Part shown: piece after piece, positions 1 through 6,888 of the stretch | Layout: each line of letters begins with the position of its first letter | How positions within the stretch are numbered: position 1 is the first letter of the stretch | Assembly (NCBI GenBank): GCA_964526785.1 | Contig: CAZGMJ010000082.1 | Span: 1-21,970 of the forward strand | Source of the DNA: CAZGMJ01 sp964526785 | Lineage (GTDB): Bacteria > Planctomycetota > Phycisphaerae > Sedimentisphaerales > Anaerobacaceae | Length of the DNA stretch: 21,970 nt | Direction: 5' to 3' | Position numbers and translations under genes: made by a program | Notes under the pieces: generated by a model | Databases searched by the model: none | What the model was told of the DNA's origin: nothing | What the model saw: the letters and a program-made list of their open reading frames with translations, nothing else

Positions 1-29
1 GCGGTTCCATTCTTGGGTCGAAAAATATC

Positions 30-941
30 TCATCCACAACATTTGACACTATCTCTGTCAACGCCAGCCATCGCTCCGCCGTGGGTGCTGGAGTTGTCCG
101 ACAGGCTGCAACCACGAAGCGTAGGACTGGATTTGTCCAGGTATATTGCGCCGCCGTATTGTCCGGCGTTGTTGTTCACAAATCCACAGCGGTCGAGAGC
201 CGCATTGGCACCAGTATTGAGCATAGCAACGGCACCGCCGCGGTCGGCGGAGCAGTTCTCTGTGAACCTGACGTCCTTCAACACCGGGCGGCAGTTTGCC
301 CCTTCGTTGTACCAGGCCCCGCCGCGCTGCTGCGCGCAGTTGCGGATGAAAGTGCAGTTCTCGAGCGTCGGGCTGCCATTGGTAATATTGAACCAGCCGC
401 CGCCCTTTGCCAGAGCATCCTGGCCGTCGGCCTGGCCGCCGGTAATGATCAAGCCATCAAGCAAAGTCGGCGGGCCGCACAGGTCGCTGTAGATCACGTG
501 GTAACTGTTTTCGGCGCGATTTGGATCATCCAACATTTCCTCGACAAGGGCATTGGGATCGTCATCACCGAGCAGATCGCCGCTGAGCACGGTTTTGTAG
601 GTCTCGACGTCGCGAATCTCCGCTCCGCCAGCCGGGTAGCCTCCTACGATCCGCACCAGATTCTTGAGGACGAACGACGCCCCTCGATCACCGGGTGTGT
701 ATCCAGCGCCCTGGTCCGGCTTGTAGACTCCCGCCGCTGCGCGGATTTCATCATGCGGTGCGGCAGCGGCGATGGCATCCTGCAGGTAGATGAATGCATC
801 GGCCCAGCTTGTTCCGTTATTGGCGCCGGTAGCGCTGCTGTCGACGTAAATGATTTGCTCGGCCGGGCTTGCGCCGGCACAGCAAAGCCCAATCAACAAT
901 ACTGCCACCATCCATCCAACATAATCTCTTGGTTTCTCCAT
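30..941 (-). CDS. Secreted parallel beta-helix repeat protein, probably truncated
   Basis: 303 residues. The start is well supported: a perfect AAGGAGG lies at 947-953, five bases before the ATG. Residues 1-27 form a signal peptide (basic n-region, then MVAVLLIGLCCAGASPA). The mature protein opens with the IYVDSSATGANNGTSWADAF block common in planctomycete beta-helix proteins. From about residue 175 on there are four or more imperfect repeats of about 22-26 residues built around GGxxxN, (S)PTLxxCxF and NNxA (for example SPTLENCTFIRN and SPTLRGCSLSDN), typical of right-handed parallel beta-helix coils. Such proteins bind or cleave polysaccharide or act as surface proteins; no catalytic residues can be assigned. 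The reading frame ends at GVDRDSVKCCG, in the middle of the repeat pattern and with no C-terminal anchoring or dockerin-type domain. It may therefore be a frameshifted or shortened gene. It is the last gene of the minus-strand set, 253 bp after the preceding stop. Confidence 0.8.
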   Translation of the reverse strand: MEKPRDYVGWMVAVLLIGLCCAGASPAEQIIYVDSSATGANNGTSWADAFIYLQDAIAAAAPHDEIRAAAGVYKPDQGAGYTPGDRGASFVLKNLVRIVGGYPAGGAEIRDVETYKTVLSGDLLGDDDPNALVEEMLDDPNRAENSYHVIYSDLCGPPTLLDGLIITGGQADGQDALAKGGGWFNITNGSPTLENCTFIRNCAQQRGGAWYNEGANCRPVLKDVRFTENCSADRGGAVAMLNTGANAALDRCGFVNNNAGQYGGAIYLDKSSPTLRGCSLSDNSSTHGGAMAGVDRDSVKCCG

Positions 942-1194
942 AACAACCTCCTTAGAAAGACCCCCATTACCATTCGTTCATCCGGGCGCGCCATGCGCGC
1001 GGATTCCCCTTGAGTGCCCCCCAGTAGACAAGATGGCATGCTCTCTCAGATTCGATGCCCATATCCGTCCTCGACTTATGATTGGACAGCTTACGGACAC
1101 TTCAGCGAACAATCAAGTGAAAAATGCAATATTTATCGGTCCTTGACACCTACACAGGCGGTTTCTGAGGGCCGGGTGAGCCTTTTGGAGAACC

Positions 1195-2214
1195 TTACTC
1201 CAAGGGTTTTGGCGGGGTCCAGGGGGCGGTGAAGTTGTCGCGGACGTATTCGAGCCACCATTTGATGCCGGGGTTGTTTTTGGAGCCGTCGCCGCCGGGC
1301 GTATGGTTGGGGCCTTTGGGCGGGACGCACTGCAGCCACGTCGAGGCGAGCATGTGGCCGTTGTGCTCGTTGATATCGTTGCGGGTCTGCTTGTACTGGT
1401 TCTGTTTCATCGCGTCGTTGTATACGCCGACGTTGATATAGTTGTAGAGGTCGGGTCCGTTGTTGTAGCGCGGGCCCTGTTTGCTGTACGAGCCCCAGTA
1501 GCCGCCCGGTGCGTTGTTGGGCGTACCCTCGCTCTGGATCCAGGGTCTGCGCTGGTCCTTCGGGCTGTGGTGCAGGAGGATATCGGCGGCTGCGGGCGGT
1601 TTTGCGCGGTTGTTGTAGCCAATGACGAACGAATCATCGACCGCCCGGCCGGCCTCGATCATCCGGCCCGAATCCCATTTTGTTGCGCGGACGGCCATGC
1701 CCTCGTTGTCGGGATCGACGAAGACGTTGCGATAGTCGTGTTTCTTCAACCAGCGGATGGTGTTGGCGATTGCGCGGTTGGCGTGCTCCTGGGTCCAGTG
1801 GCCCAGTTCGGCTTTGGCCTTCGACGTGCTCCAGTACAGACAGCCGACCAGCACGACCATGCCGCGGTCGTCGGCCGCTTCGATAATCCGTCCGATGCGG
1901 CGAGCATAGGCGGGATCGAGGGTCGCGTCCTTTTTGTAGCCCTGGACATCGCCGAATCGCGAGCCCATGAAGAAGACGCTGACGGTGTTGACGCCGTAGG
2001 ACTTGAACGTGTCGAGATTGTCGATCAGTTCCCGGGTTTCGGCGTCGGACATCGCGGCATTCGAGCACCGCAGGCCGATGACCTTCATTTCCCGGCCGTT
2101 GAGCAGGCATTTGTCGCCTTCGACCGAAAACACATACTTACCTGCGCGGGCGTTGCATCCGCAAAGCAGCAACACCATCATCGTTATCATGCATATCCAC
2201 GTTTGTCGCATCAT
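1195..2214 (-). CDS. GH-A clan-like (GH5-type) TIM-barrel glycosidase, exported lipoprotein candidate
   Basis: 339 residues from the chosen ATG at 2214. The frame stays open to 2367, but the extra 51 residues are Arg-rich and precede a clean signal peptide. AGGAG stands ten bases before 2214; a second ATG follows at once (2211). The N-terminus has a hydrophobic stretch ending LLLCGC, so Cys20 may be lipidated; cleavage after ARA is the alternative. The body reads as a clan GH-A TIM barrel: it begins KYVFSVEGDKCLLNGREMKV, as in GH5-like proteins that carry ligand and 'new name' strands. VFVDPDNEGM has Asn170-Glu171 as the probable beta4 acid/base pair, and PWIQSEGTP has Glu229 as the probable beta7 nucleophile. 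These assignments are by motif position, not alignment. The substrate is unknown; neighbours (beta-propeller lyase-like and beta-helix proteins) suggest an acidic or complex polysaccharide. It lies 110 bp after the upstream gene on the same strand. Confidence 0.8.
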   Translation of the reverse strand: MMRQTWICMITMMVLLLCGCNARAGKYVFSVEGDKCLLNGREMKVIGLRCSNAAMSDAETRELIDNLDTFKSYGVNTVSVFFMGSRFGDVQGYKKDATLDPAYARRIGRIIEAADDRGMVVLVGCLYWSTSKAKAELGHWTQEHANRAIANTIRWLKKHDYRNVFVDPDNEGMAVRATKWDSGRMIEAGRAVDDSFVIGYNNRAKPPAAADILLHHSPKDQRRPWIQSEGTPNNAPGGYWGSYSKQGPRYNNGPDLYNYINVGVYNDAMKQNQYKQTRNDINEHNGHMLASTWLQCVPPKGPNHTPGGDGSKNNPGIKWWLEYVRDNFTAPWTPPKPLE

Positions 2215-2324
2215 ATTCTTCGATCTCCTGACTGTTCGATAGTTCCGGCGCTGTGTATTTCGGTTTTGTCGATGCGTGCATACTACCGGATCGACCGGCA
2301 GGCCACAAGACGCCCGCGAATCGG

Positions 2325-3668
2325 TCAATCGGCGGGGTCGCTGGCAACGAGCGCCGCGACATCGCACCAGATTACGTCGTTGCTCATTATGTCCTTATTG
2401 GTCCGGCCCTTCATGCCGTGCGTGTAGATCATTGATGTTATCGGTGTCAGCGTGTGTCGCGTCGGCTTTTCCAGATTCACCAGCCAGTTCGGCACATCGT
2501 TATCGAACGCCGAGACCCCACAGGTTCTGAATGTCCGGCCCCGATCATGCGATACGAGCAGGGCGGTCTCTGCCGAGGGATGTCCCCACATCGCCGGCTT
2601 CGGCTCGATATCGGTATCGACTGTGGTAATCGCAGCATACATCGCGGCGTCGGGGGCAAAGGCCACGTTGCCGGGCGTTTTGACCGAACGATCGGGCCAC
2701 GTTTCTTGCACGGCGGGCAGAAGCGGACGGCGATTCCATGTGCCGTCAGGCGCGGGGTGCGCCACCCATGTTTCGAAGGGTTGGCGGTCGAGCCGCGCGT
2801 AGAGTATCCAGGGCGCGCCCGTATCGTCGACGGCTACATTGCCCGGGCGGAAATTGGACGGCCCGGCGGGCTCGCGCGTGCCGGCGACGAGGTCTATCGT
2901 GGCGGGGGTCGCGGGCAGATCGACGGGCGCGCCGTCGGCGCGCTGCCACGTCCCGCCGCCGTCGGGCGAGCAGAGATAGCCTACGGCATAACCGAGGTCA
3001 GCGAGTTTCTGTTCGTAGATCATAAAGCTCATGTGGAGCATTTTTCCAACCGGTCCCAGCGCGAGCGACGCCTGCCAGCGGGTATAGCCGGACGAGGCGT
3101 TACCGTGGAGAATGGTGCGCGGGCCCTGCCATTGCCCATCGGCGGGTTTTTCGTACAGGTTGAGTTTCCAGCGGCCGGAAGAGCTTTGACGACAGGCCAG
3201 AACGAGCCTGTCATCGGGCATGCACACAAGCGACGAATAGGTACACCTGGTACCGAATTGCTGCTCGGCCGTCCATTGGGATGCGTCGTTCGGGCGGAGC
3301 GATCTTCGGTATCGAAACGGATGATGGTGCGGGTAGTAGACGATGTGCAAACAGCCTCGGGCGTCGCGAGCGAGCGAGGGGCCGCCGTGATTGTCGTATG
3401 CCCGGCCAACGGTGTACGTCGGGGACCAGCGATTCGTGTTGCGGTCCAGCGTCTTTATCCTGACGACGAAGGCATCGTCATGCGAGTCCAGCCATGCGAC
3501 GTGCGTTTTGTGGTCGATGGTCACGATCTTGTTGAATTCTGCATATCCTGTTGCCCGTCCACAGCCGTGTTCCGAGAGCGTACGGTAAGTCTGAGAGCCG
3601 GCCATTGTCGCGGCGCAGCAAACAGAGAGGGCCAGTGCAGTTATGCAGAACGGAATCCGTCGTCTCAT
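2325..3668 (-). CDS. Secreted BNR-type beta-propeller protein, ulvan-lyase-superfamily-like
   Basis: 447 residues from ATG 3668. The frame is open to 3764, but the extra 32 residues are basic and lie before an obvious signal peptide (MRRRIPFCITALALSVCCAATMAGS). The ribosome site is weak (GAAAG region about 10 bases upstream). The mature protein fits the BNR repeat-containing (BNR_4) family: NHGGPSLA at residues 93-100, HHHPFRYRRS at 114-123, and Asp-box-like turns SPDGGGTW (234-241) and SHDRGRTF near residue 385. His-rich NHGG and HHHPF motifs on a seven-bladed propeller recall the PL24/PL25 ulvan lyases, which use His residues near bound metal. Lyase activity is inferred; other family members have no known function. 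It starts 37 bp after the stop of the oxidoreductase gene, so the two are likely co-transcribed. Confidence 0.82.
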   Translation of the reverse strand: MRRRIPFCITALALSVCCAATMAGSQTYRTLSEHGCGRATGYAEFNKIVTIDHKTHVAWLDSHDDAFVVRIKTLDRNTNRWSPTYTVGRAYDNHGGPSLARDARGCLHIVYYPHHHPFRYRRSLRPNDASQWTAEQQFGTRCTYSSLVCMPDDRLVLACRQSSSGRWKLNLYEKPADGQWQGPRTILHGNASSGYTRWQASLALGPVGKMLHMSFMIYEQKLADLGYAVGYLCSPDGGGTWQRADGAPVDLPATPATIDLVAGTREPAGPSNFRPGNVAVDDTGAPWILYARLDRQPFETWVAHPAPDGTWNRRPLLPAVQETWPDRSVKTPGNVAFAPDAAMYAAITTVDTDIEPKPAMWGHPSAETALLVSHDRGRTFRTCGVSAFDNDVPNWLVNLEKPTRHTLTPITSMIYTHGMKGRTNKDIMSNDVIWCDVAALVASDPAD

Positions 3669-3705
3669 ACTGAGTTGCTTTCTTCGTTGGCCGCGGTTGC
3701 GGGTT

Positions 3706-5049
3706 TCAGCATTCTTTGGTAATGCCCGGCTGGGGGGCGGGGTACGTTTGGCCGACCTCGACATGTATCGGGGCGGGCGTATCGAACGTCAGGTTGTCGA
3801 TATCCTCGACGAACTGGAAGTCGCACTTTGCGATCTGGTCCCAGGTGACGTACTGGCCGGTATGCGTTGCAACGCGGCCCATCAGCGCCGCGATCTCCGC
3901 TTCGCCCGCACGGCGGGCTTCGTTGTGGGGCTTGTTCTGCCGGATCGCATCGAGCAGCAACTGCCACTCGACTTCGTACGGGTTGGGGTCTCGTTTGCCG
4001 TATTCCCAGACGACGTTTTCGGGTATCATTTTCTGGCTGTTGTATATCTTCGAACGCGGCTGGCCGAGCGTCTCCATCAGCACGGCCGAGCCTTTGGAGC
4101 CGTGGGCGTAGTCGGAGTACGTGCTCCAGCAGTTGTTCATGTGTCGCGAGAAGGAGAAGAGTTTGGCGCCGTCATCGAAGGTGTACTCGACGGTGTAATG
4201 GTCGAACTGGTTGCCGGCCTGCTCGTAGCATCGGCCGCCCATGCCCTGGGCGGAGACGGGCCAGGCGCCTTTGAGCCAGCAGGCGGTGTCGATGTTGTGG
4301 CAGTGCCAGTCGATGAAGAAGCCGCTGGAGACCCACGTGAAGCTGTTCGGGTTCTGCAACTGGAACGCCACTTCGTTCACATCGCCCGGACGCGGGGGGC
4401 AGTGTACGGGGCCATGCACGCGGTAGATGCGCATGGTGTGCACCTGGCCGATGGCGCCGTCGTGAATTCGGCGGACGGTCTGCTCGCGGGCTTCGGAGTG
4501 GCGCCACATGAAGCCGACGCCGACCTTGAGGTTCTTCTTCTCCGATTCTTCGGCGGCTTTGAGCCAGCGGCGGACGCTGGGAGAATCGGTGGCGAAGGAC
4601 TTTTCGGCGAAGACGTTCACGCCCTTTTTGACGGCGTGCTCGAAGTGGAGGGGGCGAAAGGCGGCGTGCGTCGTCAGCAGGACGACATCGCCCGGGCCGA
4701 GGCAGGCAATGGCCTTTTTGTATGCGTCGAAGCCGACGAACTTTCGCTCGTCGGGCACGTCGACCTTGTCGGCGAAGGACTTCTTGAGGCTGTTGTAGCT
4801 GCCGGTAAGGCGATGTTCGAAGACGTCCGCCATGGCGACCAATTTGACGGGCCCGCCTTTAGCCGCGAACGCATTGGCAACTGCGCCGGTGCCCCGTCCG
4901 CCGCAGCCGACCAGGGCGAGTTTGATCGTGTTGTTCCCGGCGGCGTATATTTGCGAGCCGATCGCCGCGGCCAGGGCCGAACCTGCCGCCACGCGAGATG
5001 TGTCTTTGAGGAATGTCCGCCGTGATATGTTGTTCGTTCCGTTGCTCAT
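3706..5049 (-). CDS. Tat-exported Gfo/Idh/MocA family oxidoreductase
   Basis: 447 residues. The start at 5049 is preceded by AGGAGG about 11 bases upstream. The N-terminus has a twin-arginine signal (SRRTFLK at residues 9-15, then AAGSALAAAIGS), so the folded, cofactor-loaded enzyme would be exported. A Rossmann NAD(P)-binding fold follows: LALVGCGGRGTGA at about 44-56 with the dinucleotide glycines. The family's EKP lysine motif appears as EKSF (Glu149-Lys150). A C-terminal sheet domain holds DWHCHNIDTACW (247-258), the usual His/Asp catalytic-type motif. Length and architecture match the many Tat-type Gfo/Idh proteins in planctomycetes, which probably oxidise or epimerise sugars or act on glycosides in the periplasm. 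The substrate is unknown. Only 37 bp separate it from the downstream propeller gene. Confidence 0.9.
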   Translation of the reverse strand: MSNGTNNISRRTFLKDTSRVAAGSALAAAIGSQIYAAGNNTIKLALVGCGGRGTGAVANAFAAKGGPVKLVAMADVFEHRLTGSYNSLKKSFADKVDVPDERKFVGFDAYKKAIACLGPGDVVLLTTHAAFRPLHFEHAVKKGVNVFAEKSFATDSPSVRRWLKAAEESEKKNLKVGVGFMWRHSEAREQTVRRIHDGAIGQVHTMRIYRVHGPVHCPPRPGDVNEVAFQLQNPNSFTWVSSGFFIDWHCHNIDTACWLKGAWPVSAQGMGGRCYEQAGNQFDHYTVEYTFDDGAKLFSFSRHMNNCWSTYSDYAHGSKGSAVLMETLGQPRSKIYNSQKMIPENVVWEYGKRDPNPYEVEWQLLLDAIRQNKPHNEARRAGEAEIAALMGRVATHTGQYVTWDQIAKCDFQFVEDIDNLTFDTPAPIHVEVGQTYPAPQPGITKEC

Positions 5050-5099
5050 AGTGTTCGTGCCTCCTGTTCAAGCTGCCCGATACCGAATTGCCGTGTGTG

Positions 5100-5122
5100 T
5101 ATCACTTGTATCAGCATATCAG
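5100..5122. promoter_or_regulatory. Three spaced TATCAS repeats upstream of the oxidoreductase gene
   Basis: TATCAC (5100-5105), TATCAG (5109-5114) and TATCAG (5117-5122) recur at 9- and 8-bp steps in the short gap before the minus-strand gene starting at 5049. On the coding strand they read CTGATA, CTGATA, GTGATA. Spacing close to a helical turn could suit a multimeric regulator, but the repeats are short and may be chance. Confidence 0.25.
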
Positions 5123-5158
5123 AATTGCCGGCGGCCACAAGGGCGGGCCGTAGTCATG

Positions 5159-5178
5159 TGCCGGCGCTATTGCCGGCA
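5159..5178 (-). terminator. Hairpin after the beta-helix gene, possible terminator
   Basis: TGCCGGC (5159-5165) and GCCGGCA (5172-5178) form a perfect 7-bp, all but one G-C, stem with a 6-base loop. On the minus strand it begins 18 bases past the stop of the beta-helix gene at 5197. No U-tract follows, so it could be a weak or Rho-assisted terminator, or an mRNA 3'-end stabiliser. Confidence 0.35.
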
Positions 5179-5196
5179 GACGGCGGCGGTGTGGTC

Positions 5197-6690
5197 TTAG
5201 CGCCTAATTCCGATGTGTTCTTTGCCTGTGGCGTATGCACCGCAGGTGGGGCCGTAGAGGTTGGGGGCAACATCCTGTATTGATTTGTTTCGTCCGCCTC
5301 TTGTGAAGTCCCGGGGGCGGTTTCCGTCAGGATTGGCGAATTGCGGGTTCTTCCACACGGAATTGGTATCGCAGCCGGAATACTCCTGCCATTCGTTGAG
5401 GGTAGTCGCACGGCGCCGGTACAGGTGTCTCCAGTCCGTCCGGCCGGTGGTGGAGAAGAAGAGGTTATGGTCCGACCGGAGTTTGTCGAGCGGTTTGGTC
5501 TGCACGTCGTAGAACGTGTGATCGGCTCCGGCGTGGTAGAAGATATTGTTATAGAGGCGGGCGGACGTATTGATCCAGTCGGCCACGTCGCCTGTTTCAC
5601 CCGGGCCGTAGCCGCAATTGACGAATGTGTTGCAGTAGGCGAGCATTGGGCCCAGGCGGGTCGGCATACGAAAGCTGATGCCCGTTCTCTTTTCCAGGAA
5701 GATATTGTTATGGATCGTGACGTGATCGATCTGGCGATCCTGGTTGTGGCCATATATGCCGGCGTTGCCGGCGGGATTGATGGATGTGGGTCCGAAGAAG
5801 TTGTATCGGATGACGATGTCCCGGCCCTGCTGTCCACCGGTGTCCTTAATGTTGATGTCGGGGCCGAAGTTGTCGGTGAATTCGTTGTTCTCGATAACGC
5901 AACTGAAGTTGTAGCCCATGAGGGCCGCACCGTTGCTGGCCCCTTCGCCCCAGCAACTGTGGTGGATCCGATTGTTGCGTATAATGACATCGTGGACGCC
6001 CGCGCCGTCGGTGCCGTTGAGGGCGACGACCTGGCCCTGATTCATGTGCGGGCCGCCTCCGCCAAGATCGCAATTCTCCAGTACGATATGACGGCCGCCG
6101 ATGACTACCTGACCGTACGTCGTGAAACCACGGACGTCGATGTATGTTCCGTGTACGGCGATGGCGGGATTGGGGTAGAAGTGCGACGATTCTCTGAAGG
6201 TGTCGTCAGCGGGGTTCGGGTTGTAGCGGCTGAGGCCTTCTTTGGCCAGGATGACGACGCGTTCATCTTCGTAGGCGCTGACGACGGTGTGCCGCCGGGG
6301 CGTACCGTCGACGCTGATGTTGAGTGCACCGACCCAGTAGTTCACTTTGTTGCCGTGAATGGTTTTGTACTTGCCGACGGAGGGGCGAGAATACGTGCCG
6401 GCGCGGACGTACAGCGTATCTCCGCCGCGGAGCGCTTCCATGGCGGAGGCAATGTCCGTATAGACGCGATGCGAACCGGGTCCGCAGGTTCGGGAGGCGG
6501 GTTCGTACTTTTTCGAGTCGTTGACGACGCCGGAATGGTTGTCGAGGAAGATCGTTGCGGCGCGGCAGGCGCCGGCGGCCAACAGCATGAGGCCGACTGC
6601 ATAAACGGAGAGTGCAGGGAGCGATGCAGCGAGGTTCGATGAGGGCGTGTGCGGAGTGCGGCGATCAGGTCTTCGGAGTATCTTATTCAT
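5197..6690 (-). CDS. Secreted right-handed parallel beta-helix protein (pectate-lyase-like fold)
   Basis: 497 residues from ATG 6690, which has AAGGAG about 9 bases upstream. The frame opens to 6741, but the extra 17 residues have no support. The N-terminus is a long, basic n-region followed by LSVYAVGLMLLAAGACRAAT, with probable cleavage after CRA (residue 44). A DUF1565-like opening (HRVYTDIASAMEALRGGDTL, then YVRAGTY) marks a single-strand beta-helix. Repeated coils then appear: IVLENCDL, DVIIRNNRIHHS, CVIENNEFTDN, DIVIRYNFF, HVTIHNNIF and ARLYNNIFYH. This is the layout of PL6/PL9-like and related glycan lyases or glycosidases. I cannot place catalytic Lys/Arg or Ca-binding Asp residues with certainty, so lyase activity is a guess. 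It sits between the activase gene (198-bp gap) and the oxidoreductase gene (147-bp gap). Confidence 0.85.
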   Translation of the reverse strand: MNKILRRPDRRTPHTPSSNLAASLPALSVYAVGLMLLAAGACRAATIFLDNHSGVVNDSKKYEPASRTCGPGSHRVYTDIASAMEALRGGDTLYVRAGTYSRPSVGKYKTIHGNKVNYWVGALNISVDGTPRRHTVVSAYEDERVVILAKEGLSRYNPNPADDTFRESSHFYPNPAIAVHGTYIDVRGFTTYGQVVIGGRHIVLENCDLGGGGPHMNQGQVVALNGTDGAGVHDVIIRNNRIHHSCWGEGASNGAALMGYNFSCVIENNEFTDNFGPDINIKDTGGQQGRDIVIRYNFFGPTSINPAGNAGIYGHNQDRQIDHVTIHNNIFLEKRTGISFRMPTRLGPMLAYCNTFVNCGYGPGETGDVADWINTSARLYNNIFYHAGADHTFYDVQTKPLDKLRSDHNLFFSTTGRTDWRHLYRRRATTLNEWQEYSGCDTNSVWKNPQFANPDGNRPRDFTRGGRNKSIQDVAPNLYGPTCGAYATGKEHIGIRR

Positions 6691-6731
6691 CTCGGGCGGC
6701 TCCTTCAGCAAATTCGTATGGTGCGGAAGCA

Positions 6732-6741
6732 ATGGTACCAT
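6732..6741. promoter_or_regulatory. 10-bp perfect palindrome upstream of beta-helix gene
   Basis: ATGGTACCAT is a perfect palindrome 42 bases before the chosen start at 6690, in the region where the promoter of this gene should lie. It may be an operator half-site pair, or chance. No convincing -35/-10 pair is seen around it. Confidence 0.2.
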
Positions 6742-6888
6742 GATATGCGGGGCGCGTGCAAGGCGGCCTGGCTTTCGGGGCGGAGCGTTGTCGTTTCTGT
6801 GGGGACGGCGGGGCGGTCATGCGAGGCGCCACCGGCAGGCCACAGGGTGAAGAACATGTTCGGTGATGCGGAGTCCCGGGCGTCAGCG

